From NCBI GenBank assembly GCA_963853835.1, contig OY970823.1, positions 48,025,808 through 48,089,807 on the forward strand: a stretch of 64,000 nt of DNA. The letters are read 5' to 3'. Made by a program: the position numbers and the translations under genes. Within the stretch, counting starts at the first letter, position 1. Every line of letters starts with the position of its first letter. The notes beneath the pieces were generated by a model. It saw only the letters and a program-made list of their open reading frames with translations, made no database searches and was not told where the DNA came from. Shown here one piece after another: positions 12,501-22,770 of this stretch. The stretch comes from Calendula officinalis. Lineage: Eukaryota > Streptophyta > Magnoliopsida > Asterales > Asteraceae.

Positions 12501-13288
12501 ACTTTACTTTGACAGTGAATCTATCTCATAATATTTAGCTACTCTATGCACTGGAATCAAATTGGACTACTTGTGAATGAATCTAAATTGCTTGCAATGG
12601 TGACAATGATCCCACACATTGGCTGAACTATTTAAGTAATTTTGGTCTATGTTTGAAGTTCTGAGCTTATATAATAAACGAAATATCATATACATTTTCT
12701 TTCTAGTTGCTCTGCTCCTTCTATTGTCTAGTCTTAATTTCAAAAATAAAGAACAAATTAAATGACAACATTGTTAAAAAGAGCAAGAACGTTTCATTCA
12801 TGTAATTTGGTACTATTTAACAAAGAGTTAACTTTCAGATAATAAAATTGAATTCTAAACATCAGCGAACCACATAAATTTGTATCTAAGTTATGTGTAG
12901 ATCATTATAATTAATCAATTATAGTTAATTGAGCTCAAAATACCTTATTCGATTCATCAGCATGCTTTTTGTTAAAGAAATTGAAACAGAACACGGTGAG
13001 AGCTGAAACAGCGACAAAGGAGACTACAACAACAACCGTTTGCGGATCCAAAGCCGCAGATGTTCTAAAAATTAACCTCTTTCTTGCTGTAATCGATTGA
13101 TTATGAAACTGAACTCCCAAGCCCAACCCTAACCCTAGCCAGCAGCATTTTGTCCGGCGAGAAGGACGGCGAAATTCAGCGCCAAGGAATTGCGGGCGTA
13201 AGGAGATGGTCGGAGAAATGCAAGAAGTGATGGCCGGCGATAATGGATGTTGATTAGGTTTTACAATGAAGACAGTGCTCACATCCAT
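6505..13288 (-). CDS. MRL1: MRL1 orthologue: chloroplast PPR protein for rbcL mRNA stability (19 exons)
   Basis: The exons, in transcription order, are 13288-12944, 12221-11525, 11271-11055, 10927-10864, 10782-10638, 10557-10442, 10354-10226, 9923-9750, 9678-9514, 9436-9296, 8837-8738, 8672-8564, 8423-8332, 8075-7985, 7895-7664, 7589-7497, 7039-6991, 6910-6817 and 6739-6505. All introns are GT-AG. The exons sum to 3288 nt in one frame, 1095 residues, close to Arabidopsis MRL1. The N-terminus has transit-peptide composition and one hydrophobic segment (about 83-105). An acidic linker follows, then tandem pentatricopeptide repeats, for example KPDRIVFNALISACGESGAV and PEVYTIAVNSC. The C-terminus holds DGFGEYDPRAFS and ends SGNLSFE, both typical of MRL1. 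The known role is protecting the processed 5' end of chloroplast rbcL mRNA. All exons are open, so the gene looks functional. MITEs lie in introns 10 and 16. Confidence 0.93.
7107..7486. mobile_element. Mutator-like MITE in MRL1 intron 16
   Basis: A 380-bp foldback with inverted arms of roughly 150 bp (GAGTAAATTACTCAAATGGT / ACGGTCCTTTAGGTTTGTAT on the complement). Flanks TTTAAATTG (7098-7106) and TTTAAATTA (7487-7495) agree at 8 of 9 bases, the Mutator target length. A relative with a perfect 9-bp duplication is at 44045-44422. The right-hand duplication overlaps the T of the splice-donor GT, so the element starts at position 11 of the intron. Confidence 0.88.
8915..9256. mobile_element. Foldback MITE in MRL1 intron 10
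   Basis: Arms of about 120 bp are inverted copies: the left begins CCAAAATGCATTTCCGTACC and the complement of the right begins CCAAAAAATGCATTTTAGTA. Both contain GGTGCAA and CAAAATGGTC segments. No clear target duplication was found, so the ends are approximate. It is unrelated in sequence to the MITE in intron 16. Confidence 0.75.
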
Positions 13289-13514
13289 TCGAGGAGGATA
13301 TGGAGATGAGTGTGTGTTTTTCTGGATAGAGAAGAGAGTGAGTGAGGGGATATCAACGTTTGTTAATCCGTTGATCTTGCTGACGTGTCATATATTGGTG
13401 GTTGCTACTGTGTGAGCCCGCGCAATCAATCAGTTGTTATCTGCGCTTGCCTACTCGTACAAGTTTAAACTTTATCTTGTTAAATTTACCATTTGATTTT
13501 TTCTTCATTACATA

Positions 13515-13802
13515 CTTCATCCTGATACACTTTTCAATTTGGTATATTTCAAAATAGATGATATATTTTTAAAATTTATCATATTTGGTAAAAAGTGGTA
13601 GGGACCACACTCACTAACTATCTCCTTTAATAAAGTAAAAAGACACATTTACTCTTACTTTTGCTTCTAAACATCATTAAATTCACTTTAATTAATATAT
13701 GTTGGACTCATCATCAACTAACTATTAAATTTAATATAAATAACTATCATTATCATATTTTGCCTCAAAAATCATTATATCACTCATTTTGAAAGGACGA
13801 AG
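13515..13802. mobile_element. Stowaway-type MITE (copy 3)
   Basis: Diverged termini CTTCATCCTGATACAC / CATTTTGAAAGGACGAAG with flanking TA (13513-13514, 13803-13804). It lies about 225 bp upstream of the MRL1 start codon, in promoter territory. Confidence 0.8.
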
Positions 13803-13997
13803 TATAACTATTACATTTCACAATAGTAAAAAGAAGAGATATCATTTCTCATCCGTTTATCATTATATTTTAGCAAATTTAATTGTTATGCTGTTCTTTA
13901 TTTTTATATTCATTTTTATAAAATGCTGAATATTGAAATAAAAAAGAGTTCTTAATAAAGTGAATTCTGTAGAGTCAATCGCCATTTACAAAATATA

Positions 13998-14309
13998 CTT
14001 CCTCCGTTTTAAATAAATGATACAAATTAGAGTTCACGATTCTTGAGGTAAAGTATGATAATGAAGGTTAATTAGATTAAATTTGATAGTTAGTGGAGGA
14101 TGGGTCCCACATATATTGATTAAAGTGAATTTAATGATGTTTAAAAGTAAAAGTAAGGGTACATGTGTCTTTTCACTTTATTAAAGGAGATAGTTAGTGG
14201 GTGTGGTCCACACTACCTTTTACCAAATATGGTAAGTTTTCAAAGTGTATCACTTATTTTGAAACATCCCAAAATGGAAAGTGTGTCACTTATTTTGAAA
14301 CGGAGGAAG
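13998..14309. mobile_element. Stowaway-type MITE (copy 4)
   Basis: Termini CTTCCTCCGTTTTAAATAAA / TTATTTTGAAACGGAGGAAG with flanking TA (13996-13997, 14310-14311). It is 312 bp and closely related to the copy at 14.7-15.0 kb, sharing TACAAATTAGAGTTCACG and much of the interior. Confidence 0.9.
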
Positions 14310-14408
14310 TATAAAAGTTGATTTCAATGTCGAAGCAGCTTTTAAAAATCGATGAAAATTAGCCCAGTTAAACTATGAAAGCCGATTTACGGACCGTCTT
14401 ATTAATAA

Positions 14409-14588
14409 GAGTAATGGTATTTAGGTCTACTATTTAGACCTACTCATAGGCCTACTCATTAGATGAAGACACGTGTCAAAATCAATGGATAATATTAGGA
14501 GAGAGGATTGGTGGAATACACATGTCATCCTATCAAGTGGGTAGGCCTATGAGTAGGTTCAAATGGTAGGACTAAATATTATTTCTCT
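14409..14588. mobile_element. 180-bp foldback MITE with 8-bp target duplication
   Basis: The element is nearly one hairpin: ACCTACTCATAGGCCTAC on the left pairs with GTAGGCCTATGAGTAGGT on the right. Perfect 8-bp repeats ATTAATAA flank it (14401-14408, 14589-14596), the length expected for hAT transposition. It lies between two Stowaway copies upstream of MRL1. Confidence 0.85.
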
Positions 14589-14708
14589 ATTAATAATCTC
14601 TAATCTAATACTCTCTTTTTCCTATAAAAAGAAGTTATTATTTCGTTTGGGCACAACTATTTAGGAGATAGTTAACGGTGAAGTCATTTGTACTTTTTTA
14701 ATTTAAAT

Positions 14709-15022
14709 GCTTCATGCATTACAAAATAAGTGATACAAATTAGAGTTCACGGTTTTTGAGGCAAAATATGATAATAATGGTTAGTTAGATTAAATATGAT
14801 AGTTAGTGGAGGATGAGTCCCACATATATTGATTAAAGTGAATTTAATGATATCTAAAAGTAAAAGTAAGGGTACATGTGACTTTTCACTTTATTAAAGG
14901 AGATGGTTAGTATGTGTGGTCCCCACAACTTTTTACCAAATATGGTAAGTTTTCAAAGTGTATCACTTATTTTAATACATCCCAAAATGAAAAGTGTATC
15001 ACTTATTTTGAAACAGAGGAAG
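14709..15022. mobile_element. Stowaway-type MITE (copy 5, left end degenerate)
   Basis: The right end TTATTTTGAAACAGAGGAAG is followed by TA. The left end is eroded (GCTTCATGCATTACAAAATA). The interior matches copy 4 closely, so the two are recent sister copies or a local duplication. Confidence 0.8.
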
Positions 15023-15249
15023 TATAAGGTTATTTGGACATCAAAAGTGTTTTTAGAAGATGGTTAGTTATGTGGTCTCTAATAATAATAATATTATAAT
15101 TTTATTAAGTTGTCTTTTAAATTTGATATATTTTAATTTTTTTGTGAGATAAAATTCTTTATAAAAAAAGATGAGAATTTTTTTTGTGAAATAAAGGGAG
15201 TAATTTGGGTGGTAAATGATGAATTAATCAATGACAAATTCTCATCCAT

Positions 15250-15945
15250 AACCGAAAAACCGAAACGAACATGAAAAACCCCGAAAAATCGCCCCGAAAT
15301 AACCGAACCATTTGAAAAATCGATGTTAACGGTTTTGATTTTTGGAAAACCCGAAAGTTTGGGGCGGTTTTCGGGGGCATATGAATAACCCGACTAAAAA
15401 CTCCGCCCCGCCATTATATATCTTTCAAATCTTATAAAAATATTTTTATATTTATACTATAAAAGATATGATTGAATTTTGTAGGTGATTTATTCATATA
15501 TTTTCTAGGTTTTAAATAAAAGATTTTTGAGTATATTTAATTATGTATTTATTTACATGAGAATATAAAAACATTGTTGGATGTTATTCTATGATGAAGA
15601 CATGGACTAAAATCGTTGCGAAAGATTGTTGGATGTTATTCTATAAATTAATATTTTCAAGCTATATTAGTTGAATTCATTATTACATTATATTAAACCT
15701 ACTAGTTGTTTTTTATTTATAATGAAATGTGTTAAGGTTTGGGAGTCTAAATCATAATAGTAATTTTTAAGGTAACAAATTGATAAATTATGAAGAAAAC
15801 AAAAAACCAAAAAAAAATCTGAAACCGAACCAAAAAAACCTGAAAAACCGAAACCGAACAGGGTGTATTTTTTAAAACCCGGACTTTTAGGGCGAAGTTT
15901 GATTTTAGTTAAAAACCACCACAAACCGCCCATGCTCACCCCAAG
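15250..15945. repeat. CCGAAA-word repeat region, probably a diverged hAT-like element
   Basis: Both flanks of the region (15255-15410 and 15815-15945) are dense in AACCGAAAAACC, CCCCGAAA and their complements, and the right edge reads GCTCACCCCAA, a common hAT MITE terminus. The middle is plain AT-rich DNA. I could not find a matching left terminus or target duplication, so the class is inferred from resemblance to the elements at 4384 and 50371. Confidence 0.45.
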
Positions 15946-16232
15946 TAAATTATCTATCCACCGGGTTAGATGTGAATTGATATCCTTAAGTATACGCGTA
16001 GAAAAGTACTGCTACTTAAATTTGAAGGGATTAAGTAAAATGTCTCAAATGTTTTAGTATAGACGTTGTTTTTTTTATCACTTTTCATCTACGTGACAGA
16101 GATACTCATATAGTTCAACTTTGAATGAAATTTACAAATTATACTTCATATTATTACATTACATCAAATAATGACTACATAAAACACAAAGAGAGACATA
16201 GTTTCATACATTTTGTTTTCACGCATCTTAAG

Positions 16233-17759
16233 TCAAACCATGGCTCTCAAAAGATTAAAGAAATCATGTCTGAAACCATTGCAATGAAAATGGTTACTCG
16301 GAACGATCTTTGTGTAAATATAAAACGCCATGCAAGCGATAGCCGGCCCGACCCAAAACACCCAGTGACCGTGCCATAAATGACCTCCTCGAATCATGGC
16401 TGGTCCCAAACATCTAGCCGGGTTCATCCCCGCACCCGCATAACCTTTCTTTCCGGTCAAACTTGTCGACACGAACACAAGAAGCCCTAAAACGGTCCCC
16501 ACAATCGTGAACACCAAAACAATGCCTAAAGCCTTCGCTTGGCGATGATCATAAGCTAACCAAATAGAAGCAAAAAGAAATATAAATGAACATATTATCT
16601 CTAGCCAAAATGCTTGGCTAGTCTCGATCCCTGTAACCACCGGGCCGTGTGGGCCCGGTGCAATTACCGTGAGGGTGCACCCGCCGAGTGAAAAAGCTTG
16701 TGAGATGTTTTTGCTCACAACGGCTTGTAGTGCTAGTGCTCCAAGTAGACCACCAACACATTGTGCAAGTATGTAGATAAAGGCTCTAGAGAGTGAAATG
16801 AGGCCGACAAGGGCGGCTGAGAATGATATGACTGGGTTCATGTGCCCCCCGGAAATCGGGTGGACCGCAATGAGAAGAATGATGATGGTGATGGCGATCA
16901 GGATCGACATTAAAAGGTTCGGGTTTTTGGTTTGTGAATCGAATGATGAAATGACTATTGTGTCTATCATGAACACCAAAACTGCGGTCCCTAGTAACTC
17001 TCCCACGGACGCTCGCCAAACCTAATCATGTCAAATACATACAAAAAAAAAGGTAAACTTCTAGTTTTCTGTTATTATATCGTATCATATATTTCCAATC
17101 TGCGATTTTGTCTCTACACTTTTTTATTTTGTGAATTTTGTCTCTGCGATTTTTGATTTTCCAGAATTCTATCCTTCAGTCCAAGTTAGTCTAAATTGAT
17201 CCGTTAAGTCACCTCATGTGCCAAGCACGTGAGGGCATTATGGTCAATTTCTTTTTCTAACCGTTTAAATTACAGAAATTATCTCTATGATCATTAGACG
17301 GTGGGAAATGTAAAATAATCAAAATGTCCTCACATGTTTGGCATGTGACTTAACGGAACAATTTAGACGGAAGGATAGAAATTAATCTGAAAAATCGAAA
17401 ACAGAGACAAATTTCACGAACGTATGAAATCACAGGATTCGAAAGACTATATGAAAAAAATAATATCGATTAATTATGAATCAGTACTCACATTCAAGGA
17501 ATAAAGATCCTCCAAACCCAACCTATCTCCCAAAGTAAGAGACGTTTCCTTCTTCCCTTGATCAACTTGCCATGGCTCTACCCTGCACAAACATGGAGTG
17601 AAATGACAACATTGCCCTTGGTGAAATGAATAGCTTTTGGTAATATGAGAAAAATAAGACTTGCCTGGGTGTGGCCGTTGAGAAGGGCTGGACCCTATTC
17701 CCTCCAGAAAAACCTTCTTCATCAACTAGTACCACTTGCGCAACATTATTTGTTGCCAT
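16233..17759 (-). CDS. XIP-type aquaporin (X intrinsic protein)
   Basis: Three exons (17759-17665, 17582-17492, 17021-16233) join in frame to 324 residues. This is a six-helix major intrinsic protein with the two pore motifs NPV (about 124-126, in SGGHMNPV) and NPARC (about 262-266). A changed first motif together with Cys after the second NPAR is the hallmark of the XIP subfamily. The N-terminal signature is SLTLGDRLGLEDLYSLNVW. XIPs are plasma-membrane channels for small uncharged solutes such as glycerol, urea, boric acid and hydrogen peroxide, with little water transport in several cases. The start is the first ATG of exon 1. Intron 1 uses a GC donor (CAG|GCAAGT) and intron 2 holds a foldback MITE. 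No disabling change is seen. The exact subgroup and substrate are not predicted. Confidence 0.93.
17085..17454. mobile_element. Foldback MITE in XIP intron 2
   Basis: Left arm (TCTATCCTTCAGTCCAAGTT then CCGTTAAGTCAC) and right arm (GTGACTTAACGG then AGACGGAAGGATAGA) are long inverted copies around a short loop. The boundaries are approximate and no target duplication was resolved. The element makes up most of the intron. Confidence 0.75.
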
Positions 17760-18192
17760 AATTACTTGCTATGAAAAAATGCTGCAAACTCAAGGATTTA
17801 TATATACAACCCTCATAAATATCCACCGTTGGATCATTGGTGTACTTTGACTTAAAGTGCCCAAGTATATTAATGTTAAAATTTTGTGATAAAATCGACA
17901 ATATATAAAAAATAATCGAAACACATGTGATATTTTTTATTAGAAAGGAAACGAGATGACTATAAAGAGAAAATTTATTTTTATACCACATACATGATTT
18001 CTCATACCATAACTATTATTCTAATATGTTATATACTGTGTTATAACAGACGTATATTGTGCTATGTAAAGCGAATTATATGATGTGAAACTCGCATTCC
18101 ATAATAAAAACCATAACATCGATATATTTTTTGTTTAATAAAACTATGCCTTAATGATACACTGATTGACTTTGTCTCACTTACTGTCCTTT
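17760..18192. other. Upstream region of the XIP gene
   Basis: AT-rich, with no reading frame worth calling. As the XIP gene is read right to left, its promoter is expected here. Confidence 0.4.
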
Positions 18193-18480
18193 TGTTAGGA
18201 CCTTTAATCTTGTTAACTAAGGTTTTGACCTTTAATCTTGTTAACTAACACTTATAGTGTTAAGTGGTAAGGGGTATATATTGATGTAGTTTGATTTGTT
18301 ATGTAAGCTTTTTCCCACAATTATTGAATACACGTTCTGAAAGCTTCATCTCCATCTTCATCTCTCTCTCAACTCACACACACTCCATACACATACTTGT
18401 TCTTCAATTCTTCCATAAACACCATGAATTAGCTTGAATTCATCATTATTTGATCTCTCAAGTAAAATTATAAGCACATG
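18193..18480. repeat. Possible solo LTR remnant
   Basis: The stretch begins TGTTAGGACC, contains a direct repeat of CCTTTAATCTTGTTAACTAA (18210 and 18231), a GGGGTATATATTG block and then a CT-rich, ACACAC-rich tail, the composition of a Copia R-U5 region. No partner LTR and no target duplication were found, so this is a weak call. Confidence 0.25.
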
Positions 18481-18860
18481 AGCAACGGCTGATCGAAAAG
18501 CGAAGATAGGAGTTTTTATATAGACTAAGTTACATAAATGAATGCTTGTGGCTTGCCATCTATAATTCTTGATTAATGTTTTATTAGAAATTCAATGTAC
18601 CTTTTAATATGAAACTAGAAATGACAAATCGGGTAAAGAAAAAAAAACACATAACTCATGCAAATTAAATTGGACATAAGTTAATATAAAATCATTGAGA
18701 AATGATTGGCATTGTTGCGTCATTAAAAATAACATTTACCTTATATGAATTAATATAGACAAATAGACAAATTGTTAGAAGACAATCAGAATAAAAGTTT
18801 CAGATTGTGGAAGACTTTGTTGTTGCTAAGTGACTAAAACGCTAATTAAGGGAGTAAAAC

Positions 18861-19085
18861 GCTGATGATAAAGTATATCGATGGGATTGCATTATTAATG
18901 CATGGGCCAAACAACATGTACTCGTCAAAGATATGAGGCGGCTTATAGAGAAACAAACGCTTCCATTAAACAACGATGAAGAAAAACTGAACCAACTTGT
19001 TCCTAAAAAAGTCAACACCTCGACTCCGAGAATCCTTAACGACCAGCATTCCACTTGTGAAAATTTAGTCAAGAGAGTTATATAT
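18861..19085 (+). other. Unidentified 75-codon open stretch
   Basis: A plus-strand frame is open for about 74 codons without an obvious start. Its residue composition is protein-like (RWDCIINAWAKQHVLVK early, RRLIEKQTLPLNNDEEKLNQ later) and it ends in TGA. I recognise no family. It could be an exon fragment of a decayed gene or chance. Confidence 0.2.
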
Positions 19086-19356
19086 CTTCACCCTACTTGA
19101 TATAAATACTTCAAATACCATATTGTTTTAAAGAACACAAAATGTAGTATCTTGATGATAAGAATATTTGATTTTCAAAATGCATGTCTCATATATTATG
19201 CTTAATTACAAACATAGCAACAAAATCAAACTATACTCCTTTATTTGAGTCTCTAATAGAAATAGACAATTTAGTGGCACAAAATCAAACTATACTCCGG
19301 ACTGTAATACTTTTTTGAAGTGTTTTTATTAAGATACTTCTTTGTTTGAAAAACAA

Positions 19357-19586
19357 GAGTTGTATTCAAAGAAATCTTTGATTTTATAAAGTTTTAAGAG
19401 ACAAATTTTAGTTATTGGATCAGAAGATTCCTTAACCGCCACCATCATCAAATCACATGTGATTTAATATACAACCACCACCAACATTAAATTACATGTG
19501 ATTCAATATACAATCACCACTCCACCACCGCCGGCCTTCACCACCACATGAGTATGCACAAATGGTAGGATTCAATACAATTACTC
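19357..19586. mobile_element. Palindrome-bearing foldback element, copy B (short)
   Basis: The left end GAGTTGTATTCAAAG then TTTTATAAAGTTTTAAGAGA matches the left ends of the elements at 5040 and 21935. The right end GATTCAATACAATTACTC is a plausible diverged inverse. The interior has AATCACATGTGATT at 19451 and AATTACATGTGATT at 19490 among CACCAC repeats, as in copy A. No target duplication was found. Confidence 0.55.
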
Positions 19587-19601
19587 TTCATAAATTGATA
19601 T

Positions 19602-19745
19602 AAGACATCTTCTGATTGTAGCCTTGTGGTAAAGGTGGAAAATTAAGGTATTGCCCATCACCAATATGTCATGGGTTCAAGCCCGTTGTGGACAATATGG
19701 TGTAGATTAGGTGCCACTCATGAAAAGGAAAAAGAAAAAAAAAAA
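19602..19745 (+). mobile_element. tRNA-derived SINE
   Basis: A pol III box A-like sequence (TAGCCTTGTGGTAAAGG, about 19619-19635) is followed about 40 bases later by a box B-like sequence GGGTTCAAGCCC (19673-19684), then a short body and an A-rich tail to 19745. GATAT occurs on both sides (19597-19601, 19746-19750) as a possible short target duplication. Spacing and tail fit a plant SINE; the 5' end is approximate. Confidence 0.65.
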
Positions 19746-19750
19746 GATAT

Positions 19751-20632
19751 CGCGTAATAGATATATGACTGTTTACACCTTACCTATATTACTCCACATT
19801 TGCAGATTTTGTATATTGTTGTCTTTGGTATTGATTTGATTTGATTTAAATTGATTTGCTTCAAAGCTAAATATCTTGTTATTATACGTATATAATGCGC
19901 ATCCTCATATCATAAAGAGATAGGAGAAAAAAGTCAAATATTATTATAATAATACAAATAATGATGTATATTTTATTACTTAATGAAACACGTTGCTATC
20001 ATATACTATATACAATATGTATGAGTATAATATAAGTCACTGATATCGCTGCATTAAGTAGCCACGCATGCAATGTAATTAATAAAGATACTGATATAAC
20101 GCAACTCCTTCAGATTTGATTTGTTTCAAATTTTAATATCCTGATTTACTATTTTAAGTATTAATCGTGCATAAATATATGACACTACTATAAAGTTGAT
20201 AATCAACGATATTATTCATTTTCGTTTGCTAATCAGCGGATGTTGACTTCAGGAATGGATGGACAGCGGATATTATTCTGTCTTAAAAGAAGACGCCCAT
20301 GATATATTTGTGAGGGATTAGCGACGAAAGATTCTCAAAATTAGCGACAATTTGTTAACTCGTGTCAAGCTTGAGTTTGACAAAATACCTAGCGCGAGTC
20401 GAGCTCACGTTTTATAATTCAGTCGATCTTGAGCTTGACATTGTGTCAACTGTCAACTCGAGTCGACTCGATTACACTCTATAACACAACAACGAATGTA
20501 GTGGCGGTGCCATGAGGTGGCAGATAGACATTTGCCCACTCTGAAATTTTTCCAATTATGAATTATAATTTTTTTTATAAGTTAGTTTTCTTTTTTGCCC
20601 ACTTAAAGGTGTATATATATGAGCGATATTTA
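19751..20632. other. Intergenic DNA with a CTCGAG-word fragment
   Basis: No gene is seen. At 20365-20470 there is a patch of GAGTCGAGCTC/CTCGAGTCGACTCG words, similar to the hAT-like arrays at 46.8 and 50.2 kb, but without recognisable ends. Confidence 0.4.
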
Positions 20633-21493
20633 GGTGTTGTTTGTTTTTTGACAAAAGGTCTTCCTGAGGTCTTTTGTCTTCGCGGCACAGACCACACGCA
20701 GAAAAAGGCTTGCGCAGATGTTTGTTTTTCGGAAGCCCGCAGACCTTATATTGTCTGCGTAAGGTCTTCCCCAGGAAGACTTGAGCATTAGCTTCTTGGG
20801 TCTTCCAAACTTTAAAGAAAACATCTCCAAACTTAATTAATATTAATATTACATTAATATATATTATTATATTAATATATATATTATTATATTTTAATAT
20901 ATAATATTATTATCTTAATTAATATTATTATTATTATATATTAATTAATTTTATTATTATATTAATATATTTTATTATTATGTTAATATATAATATCATT
21001 ATATTAATTAATATTATTATATTATTAATTAATATTATTATTATATATTATATTATTAATTAATATTATTATTATATATTAATTAATATTATTATTATTA
21101 TATTAATATATAATATTATTATATTATTAGATAATAAGATATATTATTAAATTTAAATTATAAATATTATTATATTTAAATTATATATTATTATATTTAA
21201 ATTATATATATTACTATTATATATAAATATAATATAATATTAATATATTAACTAATATTATTAATATATTAATTAATACTATCATTATTATATTAATATA
21301 TATTATTATTTCAATGTTGCATGATGGTGTATAATTTAAATTTCGGTTTATTTAAACAGTCTGCAGATGTTAAAAAAAAAATAACAGTTTTCTTGCAGAC
21401 TGCAGACCTTTGGTCCATCTCAGAAGCTGCAGCAGCTGACAGATGTGGTCCGCAGACAGCAGATCTTTTTGTTCTGAAAAAACAAACAGCACC
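20633..21493. mobile_element. PIF/Harbinger (Tourist-like) element with AT-repeat core
   Basis: Ends GGTGTTGTTTGTTTTTTG and GAAAAAACAAACAGCACC are inverted repeats flanked by TTA (20630-20632, 21494-21496), the PIF/Harbinger target. The subterminal DNA on both sides is rich in CTGCAGAC / GTCTGCAG words. The centre, about 20838-21308, is almost pure A and T built from ATTAATATTATT-like units. It encodes no transposase, so it is non-autonomous. Confidence 0.85.
20838..21308. repeat. AT-only repeat core (ATTAATATTATT-like)
   Basis: About 470 bp of degenerate tandem TTAATATTATTA / ATATTATTAT units with hardly any G or C, inside the Harbinger-like element. Confidence 0.9.
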
Positions 21494-21629
21494 TTAATGC
21501 AAGTTGTATCTTACCTTACTTGTTAAAACAATATGATATCCTTGGGTTCAAATCCCTTCCATTTGCAGATTTTAACAGAAAAAGTTTTGTTTTGTTTTCC
21601 ATTTTTTTTGAAATTAATATTTTCTAGTA

Positions 21630-21632
<3 letters not shown>

Positions 21633-21710
<78 letters not shown>
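21633..21710. repeat. (TA)n microsatellite
   Basis: A perfect TA run of about 39 units. Its Tyr-Ile reading frame is an artefact. Confidence 0.97.
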
Positions 21711-21713
<3 letters not shown>

Positions 21714-21934
21714 ATCATTTGTTTCTCTCTATTTCCTATTTGTTTTTTCTTTTCTCTTGACCAAATTTCCCCTTATTTTTTTCGGTGTAAAAGTGTTATG
21801 ATTATCGTTTTACTTGATTAGTTATATATTCTAAATAATAACATGTCTGTTTACATAACCATATACGAACACTTTAAATATATTTTTTGAACTTTATGAC
21901 AAAATTTATGTTCAGAATTTATATTGTCGAGATA

Positions 21935-22760
21935 GAGTTGCGTTCAAGGAGGTCCATGATTTTTATAAAGTCCCGAGGAACAAATCTCAACTATTAATCA
22001 ATATGATCTAATGGTCAAGATTAATCACATACTTTATACATGGAGGGGTATTTTGGTCATTTGACACTAAACAAAAATATTATTTTATTTTATTTTTTAA
22101 ATTTTTTTTATTTTTTTAATTTTTTTATTTTTTAATTTTTTAATTTTTAATTGAGGGGTATTTTGGTCATTTTGAAAAAAATATTTTTTTTATTTTTATT
22201 TTTTATTTTTTATTTTAATTTTTTTTTATATAATTTTTTTTAAAAAAAAAATATTTATTTATTATTATTTTTTTAAAATTATTAATTTTTCATTAATAAC
22301 ACATAATGTTATTGCATAGTGAATCACATGTGATTGCATAGCGAATCAAATGTGATTGCATTCTGAATCATATGTGATTTAACTAAAACCTGATTTTACA
22401 CTAAAATCATATGTGATTTACACTAAAATCACATGTGATTAAGTTATACACGTAATTATCAAATAAATATTATTTTTTAATTAACAAAATTAATAAAAAA
22501 AAACCGAAATTTTTTTTAAGTGCCAAATGATCAAAATACCCCTTCATAATAAAAATTAAAAAAATAAAAAATAAATAAAAATTTTAAAATAAAAAATAAA
22601 AAAAAATTAAAAAATATTTTTATTTTTTAAAAAATGACCAAAATACCCCCTCAATATATAAAATATGTGATTAATCTTGACCATTATATCCTATTGATCA
22701 ATGGTTGAGATTTGTTCCTTGGGACTTCCTAAAGATGATGGACCTCCTTGAACGTTTCTC
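21935..22760. mobile_element. Foldback (Mutator-like) element with AATCACATGTGATT palindromes, copy C
   Basis: The 826-bp element has long inverted arms (left GAGTTGCGTTCAAGGAGGTC; complement of the right GAGAAACGTTCAAGGAGGTC) and is bounded by a perfect 10-bp direct repeat TGTCGAGATA (21925-21934, 22761-22770), fitting a Mutator-like 9-11 bp target. Inside the arms are T-rich and A-rich tracts. The centre (22322-22440) has five AATCACATGTGATT-type palindromes. There is no coding capacity. Confidence 0.9.
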
Positions 22761-22770
22761 TGTCGAGATA

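Noticed and set aside
17921..17935. Another CACATGTGAT palindrome
   Set aside because: It lacks the full 14-mer dyad and is not in an element of the family; chance match.
21540..21560. Box B-like GGGTTCAAATCCC as a second SINE or tRNA
   Set aside because: No box A at a suitable distance and no cloverleaf; too weak to call.
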